From the NCBI GenBank assembly GCA_903813345.2, contig CAIIXF020000004.1:5911525-5975524 (forward strand): 64,000 nt of DNA, read 5' to 3'. Position numbers and translations under genes: made by a program. Positions 62,964-64,000 of the stretch are shown here, one piece after another. This DNA is from Owenia fusiformis (taxonomy: Eukaryota > Annelida > Polychaeta > Sabellida > Oweniidae). The first letter of the stretch is position 1; each line of letters opens with the position of its first letter. A model generated the notes under the pieces. The model ran no database searches and was not told the DNA's origin. It saw nothing but the letters and a program-made list of their open reading frames with translations.

Positions 62964-64000
62964 CTTTCAACTGTCATTTTACAATGAAAACTCCACTCGA
63001 TTGCGTGAAGTGTGACCTGTTTCTGTAGCATTTTGACTCTTATATCATATCCAATGCAAACTTATGACGGTTTTGTTTAGTTATATCCATAAATCCATAA
63101 AAATAAGAGGATTTCCTGAAACTTTTTTGGTGGATGCAAGATGGCTTCAAAGCGCAAAGCACTGTGGGTAACACTGCACGAAAAGACTGTAGACGATATT
63201 AATTTCGTTCAGTGAAATAGATTTTCATAATCCACATTTGTTATGGACTTCAAGCCAAATGTTGTGCGCCGTTTACGGATATACAACCTACGATAAATGA
63301 ATATAATGCGACTTGATCCATACATAGAAAATTTTCTTCTTGGAAAATTGGCTTTATTCATTGAACTTAACCCGGGAAGTGACAGTGAGTTAAAATGTTT
63401 CCGTCCTTTTGTTTGATTAATTAGGCTAGGGGAGAAAGCGAAAGTGTATTTGTTGCATTCAATTGATGAAAATGAAACTATGATATGTTCCAAAAACTAA
63501 TTTTTATTGTTTTCTAAGGCATCGATAGTTATATACATCCTTTAACCAGACTGTGGCAGTGAGTCAGTGACAAATCCCCGGGTATCCACCTCTCAGTACT
63601 TTTTTCTCACATGATACTCGGTACTAACCTAGGTACTAACGTTTAAATTGATTATCAATGACAAACATCAGTTGTTCCCGGGTATCCACTATCCATCTTT
63701 CAGTACGCTAATAAAAGTTCATGACACTAGGTACGTCATCTATAGTTTACACTTAAAATCGTGTAAGCCACGCATACGATTGTAAAAGACACGCGTTCCG
63801 CCTGTCACGGCCAGACTATTTTGTTCAGCCAACCAATAATCTCATATACTTCTTAAATGAATCATATTTAGTTGTGTAGTTAGTAGTGGTGTAAAAGGGT
63901 AGGTGGTTCTATCAAATTTTGGTCCTACTCTCTATTTATTTACATGATGACCTAATTACAATTATTTTCCTTATTAGGCTTATTTATACACAGTCAGGGC
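62964..64000 (-). promoter_or_regulatory. 5' region and presumed promoter of the long TSC22 isoform
   Basis: This is the stretch upstream of the long-isoform start. At 63,130-63,180 it carries a GC-richer segment with AAGATGGCTTC, close to a YY1 site, followed by ACTGTGGGTAACA. The plus strand there has a 24-codon frame beginning at that ATG (63,139-63,213) that could begin a divergent transcript, but nothing supports it further. Between 63,570 and 63,740 an imperfect duplication repeats CCCGGGTATCCAC followed by a CAGTAC motif about 100 bp apart. No TATA box was identified. The minus-strand open frame at 63,209-63,493 has no recognisable content. Confidence 0.35.

Overview
The window looks like nuclear DNA of an invertebrate animal, most likely a lophotrochozoan such as a mollusc. 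It is AT-rich and intron-dominated, with hundreds-of-bp dispersed repeats, G/C-run foldback elements, minisatellites and a decayed LINE. The taxon is an inference from repeat style and gene content; nothing here names a species.

The one protein-coding locus I can identify is on the minus strand and spans essentially the whole window. Its 5' end is at about 62,963, where a 1.66-kb exon encodes the conserved N-terminal signature of long TSC22-domain proteins (TSC22D1/2/4, Drosophila bunched long form). Three more long open exons on the same strand (50,160-49,769; 37,752-37,148; 20,498-20,245) each run straight into a GTAAGT donor. All four donors cut the codon after its second base (phase 2), so any of them can be spliced to the same downstream exon. 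Two weaker candidates with the same donor phase lie at 7,733-7,531 and 1,553-1,480; the last resembles the short-isoform first exon of vertebrate TSC22D1/TSC22D3. I read this as one gene with at least four, and perhaps six, alternative promoters and first exons spread over more than 60 kb. The shared exons with the TSC box and leucine zipper were not found by eye and should lie left of coordinate 1.

The rest is intron. It holds several dispersed families: A (about 24 copies of a ~145-bp repeat, mostly antisense to the gene), B (TA-flanked elements with CAGTAAAACC inverted ends), C (six copies of a ~140-bp repeat, all antisense), a 378-bp MITE with 9-bp target duplications, and foldback elements with C-run/G-run arms. 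There are also minisatellites with 43-, 30- and 29-bp units, a kilobase of polypurine repeats, a 136-bp near-palindrome, a truncated LINE (30,212-31,216), a tRNA-like remnant and one unrecognised small ORF (813-1,100). No rRNA, intact tRNA, CRISPR array or bacterial-type gene was seen.
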